NCBI RefSeq assembly: GCF_002860205.1
Contig: NZ_PGVB01000026.1
Span: forward strand, 1 to 64,000
Reading direction: 5' to 3'
DNA from: Bacillus sp. T33-2
GTDB lineage: Bacteria > Bacillota > Bacilli > Bacillales > Cytobacillaceae
DNA length: 64,000 nt
Shown here: positions 27,165-35,649 of the stretch, piece after piece
Layout: every line of letters begins with the position of its first letter
Numbering within the stretch: position 1 is the stretch's first letter
Notes under the pieces: model-generated
The model's input: only the letters and a program-made list of their open reading frames with translations
What the model was told of the DNA's origin: nothing
Database searches by the model: none
Position numbers and translations under genes: made by a program

Positions 27165-28280
27165 TCACCTCCTTGAGATTTCTTCCATTACCTGGTGTAA
27201 TATTCGGATTACAGTGCTTGCAGAAGATTTCATCGGATTCACACGGGCTCCGTGCAGTTTTAAGTCAGGCCTGCTTTCCAAAAAGCTGCCTGAGACCCGA
27301 TATACCATTGGGACTAATTCGTAGCGGGATTCCGCTCCGACCGGATAGGTCGCTGCCCCGAATTCGGAAGCCAGCTTGATTACTTCTTGTGCAATTGGGT
27401 GTTCAAACTCGACTATCACGTTTTTCGATTGTGAGTTTGTGATGTACGCTTCCTTTATGCCCTGGACTTCGCCATTATTCAAACGGTGGCACAGCTCCTG
27501 GACCTGCTCGTTTTGGATCGCGATCATGACCGGGGCAAATGCGAGGCTGCGCAGCAGTTCATGTGCTTCAAACCCCTGGACCTGCCCGCCCCCGGAGTAA
27601 TTCCGCCCGTGCAGCAGTTCGATTGTATCTTTTCGGCCAATGATTACGCCGATTCCCTCCGGGCCTAAAAGCTTAAAGCCGGAGAAGGTTGAAAAATCTG
27701 CTCCCATCTGGCTGCCGATTTGTTTCATTTTCATCGCGCAATAATTGTCATCTACAACGACCGGCAAGTCCGGGCGTCTTTCTTTTACTAAAGAAATGAT
27801 TTCTTTTAAATCGTAAGTATCGTCAGGCTGCTGCCGTGAATGCTGCACGTAGAAGACCTTCGAAACTTTATCATTTTCTAGTGTTTCGACAAGGGCATCA
27901 TGGTCATTAAAGTCAACATGGTTTTGCTTTAACCCCAGCAGCCGGAACGTTTCCTTTGTTGTTGTATACATTGGCGCAGAATGCACGATACACTGGTCGC
28001 CAGCTTCAAGCAGCATGCTTAAAATGTTCCGGATCGCTCCAGTTCCGCTCCCCCGCACCAAGGCACATGCCTCGGCGCCGAATGTCCTTGCCAGCACCTT
28101 TTCGACTCGGGCCGTCATTAATGGCCGGTGGTATTCCGGGTGGAGCCCGACGTCACCGATGTGAAAAAACTCGTTATTCTTAAATTCCTTCGTGACCTCA
28201 TCCAACAACCTGAATTGCAGGTTTTTTGCTTCGTCCAGGGTCATATTTTTTAAAACAGACCGTTCATATTTTAGGCTCAT
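27165..28280 (-). CDS. yhfS: YhfS-like PLP-dependent enzyme, module 2
   Basis: Paralogue of the protein at 19476, similar along the full length. The 371 residues include the phosphate site RGSGTGAIRNILSMLLEAGD, D177/D178 in VVDDNY and the Schiff-base K203 in FSGFKLLGPEGIG. It keeps the MYTTTKET and QHSRQQPDDTYDL stretches, which may line the substrate pocket because they are also kept in module 1. It lies between php and yhfX. The start at ATG 28280 has an AAGGA site. Confidence 0.88.
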   Translation of the reverse strand: MSLKYERSVLKNMTLDEAKNLQFRLLDEVTKEFKNNEFFHIGDVGLHPEYHRPLMTARVEKVLARTFGAEACALVRGSGTGAIRNILSMLLEAGDQCIVHSAPMYTTTKETFRLLGLKQNHVDFNDHDALVETLENDKVSKVFYVQHSRQQPDDTYDLKEIISLVKERRPDLPVVVDDNYCAMKMKQIGSQMGADFSTFSGFKLLGPEGIGVIIGRKDTIELLHGRNYSGGGQVQGFEAHELLRSLAFAPVMIAIQNEQVQELCHRLNNGEVQGIKEAYITNSQSKNVIVEFEHPIAQEVIKLASEFGAATYPVGAESRYELVPMVYRVSGSFLESRPDLKLHGARVNPMKSSASTVIRILHQVMEEISRR

Positions 28281-28355
28281 TTCCTGTCCTTCTTTCTAAT
28301 TTCAGAATAGAGGGCGCGTACGGCCCCCTTTTACTGAACTAAAAGTGAATTGACA

Positions 28356-29270
28356 TTAAAAGGCTAAGAATTTGCGTGGATTGTGAACCAGCATTTTTTC
28401 AATGATTTCATCGGTGACGCCATTTTGACTGAGAGCCGGGATGAAATTTTCAAACAGGTGGTTATAACCATATCCCCCGGTCGCCTTTAAATGTGATTTT
28501 CTCGTGATGTCACAGGAAAGCATGATCTGGTCTTCATATCCACGCTCAAGCAAGGCAAGCAGGTTATCCACCTTGTCGGAATCTTTCCGGTAGCTGTTCT
28601 TGCCGATCGTGTCGAACTGGATATAGGCTCCGCTTTGCAGCAGCTCCAGCTGTTCTTCCATATCTTCATTTAAGTCTTGGTGCCCAAATGATACACGGTT
28701 CAGTTTGACATTATATTTCTGGAAAAGTGCCAGCTGCTCTCTGCCCATTGTGCCAATTTCGCAATGGGTGCTGATAGGGGCACCTGTCGTTTTATGGGCC
28801 ATGATAGATGCTGTGAAAACTTTCTCTTCGGTTTCGGTAATTTCATTCAGGCTGCTGCCGATTTCAGCTATCAGTCCTGCCTTGATTGTTGTGTCATCCA
28901 TTCCAGTTGTGATATCACGGATCATGATGTCAGCAAGCTCTTCCGCTGATTTTTCAAATACAAACGCCGGATAGACGGACTCCTTATAAAATCCGGTGGA
29001 GGCAACAATGACAAGATCATGTTTGTTTGCGATGTCAAGAAGCGCCTGGGCATCTCTTCCCATCCCGATGTTTGAAACCTCGATGATTGTATTGCAGCCG
29101 GAATTTTTGAGCTCCTCGATCTCCTTATCCAGTGCAGGAGAGTTCTCCAGTTTTGAGTCCTGGTCCTGTTCCTTCCTGACCCCTGAAAGGTCAAAAACAA
29201 GATGCTCATGTATCATCGTTTTCTTAACAGCATTAGGGTCGACAAGGCCAGTTACGGCATGAATCTTCAT
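28356..29270 (-). CDS. php: Phosphotriesterase homology protein (PHP/YhfV)
   Basis: This 304-residue amidohydrolase-superfamily protein retains a full binuclear metal site: H21 and H23 (IHEHL), E136 (AEIGSS) in place of the carbamylated Lys of true phosphotriesterases, H169 (STHCEIG), H197 (FGHQDL) and D254 (SCDITRKSHL). The Lys-to-Glu change is also known from E. coli PHP. The protein should hydrolyse a phosphoester, lactone or amide in the yhf pathway. ATG 29270 has GGGAGA 9 bp upstream. An in-frame extension to 29303 lacks support. It follows yhfT2 by 54 bp. Confidence 0.9.
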   Translation of the reverse strand: MKIHAVTGLVDPNAVKKTMIHEHLVFDLSGVRKEQDQDSKLENSPALDKEIEELKNSGCNTIIEVSNIGMGRDAQALLDIANKHDLVIVASTGFYKESVYPAFVFEKSAEELADIMIRDITTGMDDTTIKAGLIAEIGSSLNEITETEEKVFTASIMAHKTTGAPISTHCEIGTMGREQLALFQKYNVKLNRVSFGHQDLNEDMEEQLELLQSGAYIQFDTIGKNSYRKDSDKVDNLLALLERGYEDQIMLSCDITRKSHLKATGGYGYNHLFENFIPALSQNGVTDEIIEKMLVHNPRKFLAF

Positions 29271-29324
29271 TATGAAACATCTCCCAAAACGAAAGGCAGG
29301 CATAAAACCTACCTTTCAGTGAAT

Positions 29325-30824
29325 TTAGATTAAATGAAGGAAATACAGCAGGTTAAGGACAATACCAGTCAATATGATTGCTACCGGACCTGCGGCCAGC
29401 TTCATGATTGGACGTCCCAAGCCTTCATTTGCAGCATATAGCAGGATATAAATCGTTAATGATAACCCGATAGCCTCAGGCGCCATCTTCATGGCCGCAA
29501 AAGCACCGCCGATGAACAATGCCAGCTCAATCATGGAATTCATGGATGAGCGGATGTTATCGGATGATTCACGCAATGATGGATAACGCTGCAGGAAGCG
29601 TCCAATCCCGCGAAGGGCAACTACTTCAAGGCAAATCCACAATGCACCGACGATACCGGCAACAACTGGGTTTGGCAATAAATATCCAATCGGGAAAACG
29701 AACGTTAGACCAACAACTCCGTAAACCCCTGTAGCAAGGGCAGTCGTAACAATCAATGGGATAAAGCTGATACCCCGGATAAAGTCAGCAATCGCGGCAC
29801 TTTGCAAGAGGTCCCGCTGCTCCTGGCCGGACGCATCCCATGCCTGTTGCAGGATCGGCCCTGAAACCTCTGAACCTGTCATCAGCCCAAGGTTCGCAGC
29901 CATCGCCAGAAGGGCGCCAATTCCCGCCAGGATTGGAAGTCCCTTGTAAATCCTTTTCGTACGAGCTTCAAAGATATTTTCTTCCTCTGAATCTACTGAA
30001 ATATTACCCTTGTTCTTAAGGTCTTTAGCAATCGCAAAGCTTACTAGAAGGATCATCCCGGCAAGCATCAGAACAGCGATCTGCATCGTAAAACCGCCGA
30101 TGGTCGTGCCCAGGGAAAAATTATTGTTTGCCTGAGCTATTAAATCCTGTACTTGTCCATTCCCCCCGGCTTCTTTCAGCGCATTTATTTTAGCCGCAAA
30201 ATCAGCGTCTTTTGGAAAGGTCACATCTGTTAATTTTCTTGCTTCTTCGACAGCTGCATTTGCTTTATCTGTGTAAATCCCACCAATAAGAGGGAGCAGC
30301 TGGCGTATGACTAAAACGATAAGACCAGAAATAAGTGCTCTCACCCAGCCAAACTGATATAAAATTGCGATAATCGGGAATGCAGTAAAGGCGACAAGAA
30401 CTGGGGTTGACAGTTCGCCCAGGGCGCCAAGCAAATCTATTGGCAAAGCGGTAAATGCCGCTTGTACTCCAGTCAGGCCAAATAAGGCAACAAGCCCCCA
30501 CGCACCACCAAGCGCTGCAGCAATCCACCATCGGGCAGCCATAACTCCTAAAATATCAGTCGGAAGGAAAAGCAGCCACGGGTTTAATAGTTCAAAAGAT
30601 ACCGCGAAGGAAATTCCGACAGACACGATAAAACCAATACTTAAACCAAAAGAGATCGAGGCAAGTTCAGTCCTCTTCATCCTGCCTTCAAGGAATTCTG
30701 GAAGGATGGGGCGGATTCCATCATGGAATACCGCTTTCCCCCAGTGTGATGCCAATGCAGTAAGCGCTGTCAGCAAAACTACGACAACGATTTCAATTAA
30801 CGAAGTGTTTTGAAAAATGTCCAT
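29325..30824 (-). CDS. yhfT: YhfT-like polytopic membrane protein, module 2
   Basis: The 499-residue paralogue shares FHDGIRPILPEFLEGRMKRTEL and RESSDNIRSSMNSMIELALFIGGAFAA with the copies at 20618 and 33983. It is about 70 residues longer. The extra part is a polar stretch around residues 190-250 (rich in Lys, Glu, Ala, Asn) in a loop after the sixth or seventh helix, absent in the other two. The loop could add a binding function or contact a partner. It lies 9 bp after yhfU2. The ATG has GGAGG 5 bp upstream. Confidence 0.87.
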   Translation of the reverse strand: MDIFQNTSLIEIVVVVLLTALTALASHWGKAVFHDGIRPILPEFLEGRMKRTELASISFGLSIGFIVSVGISFAVSFELLNPWLLFLPTDILGVMAARWWIAAALGGAWGLVALFGLTGVQAAFTALPIDLLGALGELSTPVLVAFTAFPIIAILYQFGWVRALISGLIVLVIRQLLPLIGGIYTDKANAAVEEARKLTDVTFPKDADFAAKINALKEAGGNGQVQDLIAQANNNFSLGTTIGGFTMQIAVLMLAGMILLVSFAIAKDLKNKGNISVDSEEENIFEARTKRIYKGLPILAGIGALLAMAANLGLMTGSEVSGPILQQAWDASGQEQRDLLQSAAIADFIRGISFIPLIVTTALATGVYGVVGLTFVFPIGYLLPNPVVAGIVGALWICLEVVALRGIGRFLQRYPSLRESSDNIRSSMNSMIELALFIGGAFAAMKMAPEAIGLSLTIYILLYAANEGLGRPIMKLAAGPVAIILTGIVLNLLYFLHLI

Positions 30825-30833
30825 ATGTTCCTC

Positions 30834-31205
30834 CTACTGAAGACCGTGTTTTTTTAGCAGGCTGCCGACAATGATTGGCACAGCCTGTTCAATGCTCTCT
30901 ACAGCCATCCCGAAAGCAATCTTGCCTTCGTTGACCAATTTCTCGATCGCCTCTGCATTTGGTTTTTGGCCATTTTTTGCAACAGTAGAGCAGTTTCCAT
31001 ACCCAAGTATTCCGATTGCAACCGAAAGTGCAGCACCGCCGCCGCTGTTGCAAGCGCCAAGATAATAGTCAGCGTCGCCAGCTTTTACTTTTTTAGCACC
31101 TTCAAAATCAGAAGTGACCGTGACCTGGACATGCTCTCCCCCTGCTGCTTTCACAGCTCTTTCAGTTACATCCTTTTTAAGTCCTCCAACAACAATTCGT
31201 AACAT
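30834..31205 (-). CDS. yhfU: YhfU-like DUF2620 protein, module 2
   Basis: The 123-residue paralogue has the family motif YYLGACNSGGGAAL (C52) and the second Cys C72 (NCSTVAK). It starts with IVVGGLKKDVTERAV. The last base of the yhfY stop is the first base of its ATG, so translation is coupled. The invariant cysteines across three diverged copies argue for a catalytic or carrier role rather than structure alone. Confidence 0.85.
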   Translation of the reverse strand: MLRIVVGGLKKDVTERAVKAAGGEHVQVTVTSDFEGAKKVKAGDADYYLGACNSGGGAALSVAIGILGYGNCSTVAKNGQKPNAEAIEKLVNEGKIAFGMAVESIEQAVPIIVGSLLKKHGLQ

Positions 31206-31570
31206 TATTCATTCCCCTTTCCAGTTAATAAGCAGAAATACAATGTGATAAACGCCGCTTCAGCATCAATATTTGCACCTTTTGGATTGTTAGCCTGCAA
31301 AAGATCCTTTGCGTTTTGGTAATACTCCGGGTTTTGCGCGATGACGGTTTCCAGCTCTTCGGAAATCTCTGATACCGGATTGTTTTCGGAAATCCTTTGC
31401 AGCGCAACAGATAAATGGCTTGCAAACGAGCCCGCATTTTCCTCGGCAAGTTTTACATCAAGATAAGCCTCGACCTGATCAAACAGGACAGGCAAGCGGC
31501 CATAAATTTCGTCACTGATTTGGTTTGTATCATGCAGTAAGTCAAGTCTTTCTTTTAAGCTGGCATCCAT
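31205..31570 (-). CDS. yhfY: YhfY-like single-PRD protein, module 2
   Basis: This 121-residue PRD-like protein is the most divergent of the three. H52 (FASHLSVALQRI) is kept, but the second PRD histidine is replaced: the position is Y111 in AFITLYFCLL. It may therefore be blind to one phosphorylation signal. It is the first gene of the long module 2 operon. The palindromic operator is 134 bp upstream, farther than in the other modules. The RBS is GGGG 7 bp before the ATG. Confidence 0.78.
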   Translation of the reverse strand: MDASLKERLDLLHDTNQISDEIYGRLPVLFDQVEAYLDVKLAEENAGSFASHLSVALQRISENNPVSEISEELETVIAQNPEYYQNAKDLLQANNPKGANIDAEAAFITLYFCLLTGKGNE

Positions 31571-31703
31571 GTTGTTACCCCTTTCATTTTTGCACTGATG
31601 TATTTTCAGGTAAGCTTAGATTTTGATAGCTATTTGTAATTACACACTTCAAAACTGCTGGTTATATTTAAAGTAACCACCCCCTGAAAGGTTGAAATCA
31701 ATG

Positions 31704-31717
31704 TACAGTATTTTGTA
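31704..31717. promoter_or_regulatory. Predicted YhfZ operator, site 3 (yhfY2 promoter region)
   Basis: GTAC-AGTATTTT-GTAC between the yhfZ2 stop and yhfY2, 134 bp before the yhfY2 start. Confidence 0.65.
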
Positions 31718-31733
31718 CTATGACTTAAAAAAA

Positions 31734-32654
31734 TTAATACTTTGGCATAAGGTCGCCATTGACTACCCTTGTCTGTATATCTACTATTTCCCTGCCCGAA
31801 AGCAGGCTGATAATATAGGCCATCTTCCTGTTGTCCTTTTTAATGACACATACCGCCTCGTTCATTTGCTTTTCGTACTCGATTGCCAATGGAGACGTCA
31901 GCGGCTGGATATTATGGACTTCAAAATCGATTTCGTCCACATTCCAAATCATCGCGTCAATCGTACCGGCTTTCAGATGCTGGAGCAAGTGCATATAGTT
32001 AAGCTCCAGATATTCGATGTCCATGCCGTTTGCTTCTGCCTGTGTCAGGATCTTCTGGTCTGTCGAAAAGCTGTCAATCCCGACTTTCATCCCATCCTCA
32101 AGCCTTTTCTTTTCTGTATCTGAGAAGATGATCGCATGCTCTGAAACATAGGTTTTCCCGCCGAATTCAAGCGCAATGGTTAAATCGTCATTTTCATTCA
32201 ATTCTTCCATGGCTGAAAACTTGGACATCAATGCGAAATCGTATCTGCCTTCCTTCACTCCTTCAAGCCGTGGCTTTGAGCCCCGCATAAAAGCTATATT
32301 GAGAGACAGCCCGAGAGATTCCCATTGGGATGTAAACCCGGTCGCCAGCCCCTCGTACTTTTTAGAATATGGGAGAGGCATCACTCCTTGGATGCGGTTT
32401 GCCCCAGAATATGTTAAAAGGTTGGGCACACTTTTATATCTTAAAAAAGTGCCAAGATGCCCCCTCGGTTCCACCCTGATGCAATTTTCACCTTCCAAAA
32501 TCTTTAAGGCTGTTTGGATCGTGCCCCGCCCTACTTCAAACTTCTCCGCAAAATCACTGACCTTCGGCAAGCGTTTATTAACCTCTATAAAAAGCAGCTC
32601 TTCAGCAAGTTTTTGCAGGACAATGCCTTGTTTGGAATAAAAATTCTCCCACAT
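31734..32654 (-). CDS. yhfZ: YhfZ-like GntR-type transcriptional regulator, module 2
   Basis: A 306-residue paralogue of the regulator at 22846, with a winged-helix N-terminus (LPKVSDFAEKFEVGRGTIQTALKILEGENCIRVEPRGHLGTFL) and an effector domain sharing MPLPYSKKYEGLATGF. ATG 32654 aligns with the start of the first copy. The frame begins at TTG 32660. Operators lie 24 bp upstream and just downstream of the gene. The recognition helices of the two YhfZ copies are very similar (GRGTVQGAL and GRGTIQTAL), so they may bind the same sites. Confidence 0.88.
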   Translation of the reverse strand: MWENFYSKQGIVLQKLAEELLFIEVNKRLPKVSDFAEKFEVGRGTIQTALKILEGENCIRVEPRGHLGTFLRYKSVPNLLTYSGANRIQGVMPLPYSKKYEGLATGFTSQWESLGLSLNIAFMRGSKPRLEGVKEGRYDFALMSKFSAMEELNENDDLTIALEFGGKTYVSEHAIIFSDTEKKRLEDGMKVGIDSFSTDQKILTQAEANGMDIEYLELNYMHLLQHLKAGTIDAMIWNVDEIDFEVHNIQPLTSPLAIEYEKQMNEAVCVIKKDNRKMAYIISLLSGREIVDIQTRVVNGDLMPKY

Positions 32655-32677
32655 TTTCAATCACCATTTTATCAATA

Positions 32678-32691
32678 TACAATTTATTGTA
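32678..32691. promoter_or_regulatory. Predicted YhfZ operator, site 4 (yhfZ2 promoter)
   Basis: ATAC-AATTTATT-GTAC, 24 bp before the yhfZ2 start, the same distance as in module 1. Confidence 0.7.
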
Positions 32692-32717
32692 CTTTACAAT
32701 TGCAGTTTAACACGAAC

Positions 32718-32731
32718 AGAAACCGTTTACA
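32718..32731 (-). promoter_or_regulatory. cre-like CcpA site upstream of yhfZ2
   Basis: Minus strand TGTAAACGGTTTCT matches 13 of 14 positions of the cre consensus. It suggests catabolite repression of the divergent yhfZ2/HAD region. Confidence 0.5.
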
Positions 32732-32807
32732 ACAGTTTTATTTTGATTTCTTTTTTGAGCCGGTTTTCCGTCTGCCATGTGCTTGGCAGATATTAAAATG
32801 AGGAATG

Positions 32808-32821
32808 TACAATTTATTGTA
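32808..32821. promoter_or_regulatory. Predicted YhfZ operator, site 5
   Basis: GTAC-AATTTATT-GTAT, with the same core as site 4, in the middle of the 394-bp divergent region between yhfZ2 and the HAD gene. Confidence 0.65.
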
Positions 32822-32849
32822 TTCTAATTGATTATAGTGTAACATTCTA

Positions 32850-32863
32850 ATTAACCGCTTACA
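32850..32863 (-). promoter_or_regulatory. Weak cre-like site
   Basis: Minus strand TGTAAGCGGTTAAT matches 12 of 14 cre positions. It lies between operator sites 5 and 6. Confidence 0.35.
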
Positions 32864-32979
32864 ATAGTTTTTTATTATTTTAATAATAATGGTAGGTTCC
32901 CGTAGTACGTTTCAATGTGCACAATTAGTTTTTCGGCAGCGGAATTTCATCAACCAACTGGACTAATATAGGCGGCATG

Positions 32980-32993
32980 TACAGAAAATTGTA
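32980..32993. promoter_or_regulatory. Predicted YhfZ operator, site 6 (HAD gene promoter)
   Basis: GTAC-AGAAAATT-GTAT, ending 55 bp before the start of the divergent HAD phosphatase gene. Confidence 0.62.
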
Positions 32994-33048
32994 TATTCAG
33001 TACTGTTTAAATACTATTTTAGGAACTTAATAGAAAGGGTGATGTTCG

Positions 33049-33816
33049 ATGTATCGAATGGTTTTTCTTGATATCGATGGCACGATTCTAAACACAAGAG
33101 AAGAGATGGATGAAAAGCTTATCACCGCCATTGGAGAACTCCAGCAACGAGGGATATTAGTCGGGCTTGCCACTGGACGTTCTTTCGACGCCTCAATTAT
33201 ATACGGCGAGAAATTTGGCTGCTCAATGTATGTCACCTATAATGGTGGTTACGTCATTCACAACAAAAAAGTCATTCACGATGTCAAAATACCTGCGGCG
33301 CTGGCATATGAACTTTGCCGCAAAACAGATGAACTGAAAGGGACTTATATACATTTCGCTGATCGCCAGTCAGTTTCCAATCACCCGCCCCGGGGCATCG
33401 AGTATCTACTCCCGAACGCAAAAAAAGCAGATATTGATCATACAAACCGGGATGCCCACCGTCTAGTCGTTTATCTCAATGCTGATGACAGGGCGGCTCT
33501 TCAAACGGATATTAGCGGGGCTGCCGTCTTTGATGAGGGTGACCGTCTGGAAGTCTTTTCAACGAAGTCAAAATGGTCAGGAATCCTTCCCTTGATCACT
33601 GAATTGGGTATCTTACCGGAGGAGGTCGTCACAATCGGCAATGGCACCAATGATATCGGCATGCTGTCATCAGCAGGTCTGGGGATCGCGATGCGGAATT
33701 CACCTGACTGTGTAAAGGAAAGCGCCGATTGGGTGACTGAAGATAACGACAATCATGGGGTAGTTTTGGCATTAAATAAGGTATTTAATTTAAACAATGA
33801 TTTAGTCTCACGATAA
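33049..33816 (+). CDS. Cof-type HAD-superfamily sugar phosphatase
   Basis: The 255-residue subfamily IIB HAD protein has motif I FLDIDGTIL, motif II ATGRS, and motifs III/IV in K..W then GNGTNDIGML. Cof-type proteins dephosphorylate sugar phosphates or other small phosphoesters in the cytosol. It is divergent from yhfZ2 and preceded by a YhfZ-type operator, so it likely belongs to the same regulon and may remove phosphate from a pathway product or an inhibitory intermediate. RBS GGGTGATG. It is the only plus-strand gene between 14.3 and 36.3 kb. Confidence 0.9.
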   Translation: MYRMVFLDIDGTILNTREEMDEKLITAIGELQQRGILVGLATGRSFDASIIYGEKFGCSMYVTYNGGYVIHNKKVIHDVKIPAALAYELCRKTDELKGTYIHFADRQSVSNHPPRGIEYLLPNAKKADIDHTNRDAHRLVVYLNADDRAALQTDISGAAVFDEGDRLEVFSTKSKWSGILPLITELGILPEEVVTIGNGTNDIGMLSSAGLGIAMRNSPDCVKESADWVTEDNDNHGVVLALNKVFNLNNDLVSR

Positions 33817-33982
33817 CGCAGCAGCTGAGATTTCGTAAGAAAAATATGCAAGCGCAACTTCAACAAGTTACGCTTGTTTCGCATAGCAGTGCGATACAAC
33901 TTCTGGTTTTACCAGTGCAAAGGTAATCAAGATCTATTCGATCAAGCAGTATCGGCGGCAGATGGCGTGCTACACAACATTA

Positions 33983-35275
33983 TTATTTCGGGATCGACAT
34001 GATTCCCATGGCGACCAGAATATTGGCAATGATGCCGACCGCTATCGCCCCGACAGGCCCGACAGCGATACGGACAATCGGGCGTCCTGCAGCTTCATTC
34101 AACAAATACGTACCTGCTATGAAAAAGAACCCGAACCCGGGGGCAATCGCGTTGGCAGCATTGGCACCACCAATCAGAAGTGCCACTTCTAAAAGCTTTG
34201 TCATTGCGTTGCGTATATTTTCACCGGAATTGCGCACACCCGGATATTTATCCAGGAACCTCGCAATGGAGCTCAGGAGCATGACTTCGGCAAAAATGAT
34301 AATGATTCCGCCAATCAAAGCCACCCACACATTGGGCGACAGCAAGCCGACAACGAAAATCAACGTAAAGCCGACCGGGCTGTAGACGCCAGTCGCAATA
34401 GCGGTACTGGCAACAAGGGGAATAAAGCCAAGGGCGCGGGCTGCGGCGGCGATGCCGGCATCTGTTCCTTTGTCCTCGGCCAGCAGGTTAAGGGAAATAG
34501 GGTCCCCGGCCATGATTGCCAGGTTGGTGGCAGCTGCGATCAGGCCGCCAATGACCATAAAGAAGGCCACATTCTTCTTGATTTTTGTTACTTTGCCACT
34601 GAACACTGCTGCTAAATCAATGGATGGGCCATCTTCACGTTTTTCCTTTATGGCGAAAAATAATAAAAAGATCATTCCAGTAATTAGGGCCATGCCTTCC
34701 TGGTTCAGGGTAACCGCAGTGTCAGAAAAGGTCAGCGCCTTGCTCTCGTTCAGCCATACAGCCAGTTGGCGGATAAGTGCAGACACGATAAAGGTGAGGA
34801 TTCCCTTTTTTATACTGAACTGCAGGGCAACAGCCAAGGCCGGAAAAGCCATAAAAGTGACGACGACGGGAGCCCCCACCTGTCCCAAAGCATCCATAAA
34901 ATTTAACGGAAGCCGTTCAAACAATTTTACAAAACCTTCAAGGCCTACAAGCAACCCGGCTCCATAGGATCCGCCAATCAAGGCTGCCAAAGGTGTGCCC
35001 CATTTACTTTTCGGGGTGATCAGCCCAATTATGTCCGTTCCGAGCAGGATACTGTGCACCAGAATGATGCTCGCTGATAAGGTGAAAGGTATCCCGAATC
35101 CAATCACGAGCCCGAAGCTCATAGCAAATGCGGTAAACGCCAAGTCCCGCCGGTTCAGCCTGCCCTCTGCATGTTCTGATACAATCGGGCGGAGACCATC
35201 ATTGAACACCGCGATATTCATATTTGCAAGAACAGCGGCCACAGCCCCAATCAACACAATCAGCGTCATTTCCAT
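33983..35275 (-). CDS. yhfT: YhfT-like polytopic membrane protein, module 3
   Basis: The 430-residue paralogue has the diagnostic FNDGLRPIVSEHAEGRLNRRDLAF loop and the C-terminal block VRNSGENIRNAMTKLLEVALLIGGANAANA. Its length is close to that of module 1, without the extra loop of module 2. Helices rich in Gly and Ala fill most of the sequence. Module 3 ends here: no yhfS, php or other enzyme gene follows before the HAD gene on the other strand, so the compound it moves must be handled by enzymes of modules 1 or 2. Confidence 0.87.
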   Translation of the reverse strand: MEMTLIVLIGAVAAVLANMNIAVFNDGLRPIVSEHAEGRLNRRDLAFTAFAMSFGLVIGFGIPFTLSASIILVHSILLGTDIIGLITPKSKWGTPLAALIGGSYGAGLLVGLEGFVKLFERLPLNFMDALGQVGAPVVVTFMAFPALAVALQFSIKKGILTFIVSALIRQLAVWLNESKALTFSDTAVTLNQEGMALITGMIFLLFFAIKEKREDGPSIDLAAVFSGKVTKIKKNVAFFMVIGGLIAAATNLAIMAGDPISLNLLAEDKGTDAGIAAAARALGFIPLVASTAIATGVYSPVGFTLIFVVGLLSPNVWVALIGGIIIIFAEVMLLSSIARFLDKYPGVRNSGENIRNAMTKLLEVALLIGGANAANAIAPGFGFFFIAGTYLLNEAAGRPIVRIAVGPVGAIAVGIIANILVAMGIMSIPK

Positions 35276-35280
35276 CTCTG

Positions 35281-35649
35281 TTACCCCCTGTTATTTAATG
35301 TTTTGATAGCGGTTAAAATCAGCGGGACAGCCACATCTTTATGGTCACCCGTGAATCCGAATGCCTTTTTCCCCTCATTGACAGCGCTTACAATTTTTGA
35401 TTCAACAGGTTTCTTTCCAGGCATGGACACTGTTTCGCAGTTTTGTTTGCCAAGAATGGCTATGGCCATGGCCAACGCTCCGCCTCCGCCAGTCGAACAC
35501 GCACCAAAATAATAATCCGCCTGTCCCATTTTAATCGCCATTGCAGCGTCCAAATCTGATTTGATCACCGTGGAAATGCTGCTGTCAAACTGTTTAATTA
35601 AGCTTTCAATCTCTTTTTTGTCAACCTGCCCGCCAATCACTATTTTCAT
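35281..35649 (-). CDS. yhfU: YhfU-like DUF2620 protein, module 3
   Basis: The 122-residue paralogue begins KIVIGGQVDKKEIESL, has the motif YYFGACSTGGGGALAMA with C51, and C71 in NCETVSM. Its ATG overlaps the yhfY3 stop by four bases (ATGA), which couples their translation. yhfT3 starts 5 bp downstream. Its closest relative among the three copies appears to be module 1, judged by the GFTGDH/GFTADQ stretch near the end. Confidence 0.85.
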   Translation of the reverse strand: MKIVIGGQVDKKEIESLIKQFDSSISTVIKSDLDAAMAIKMGQADYYFGACSTGGGGALAMAIAILGKQNCETVSMPGKKPVESKIVSAVNEGKKAFGFTGDHKDVAVPLILTAIKTLNNRG

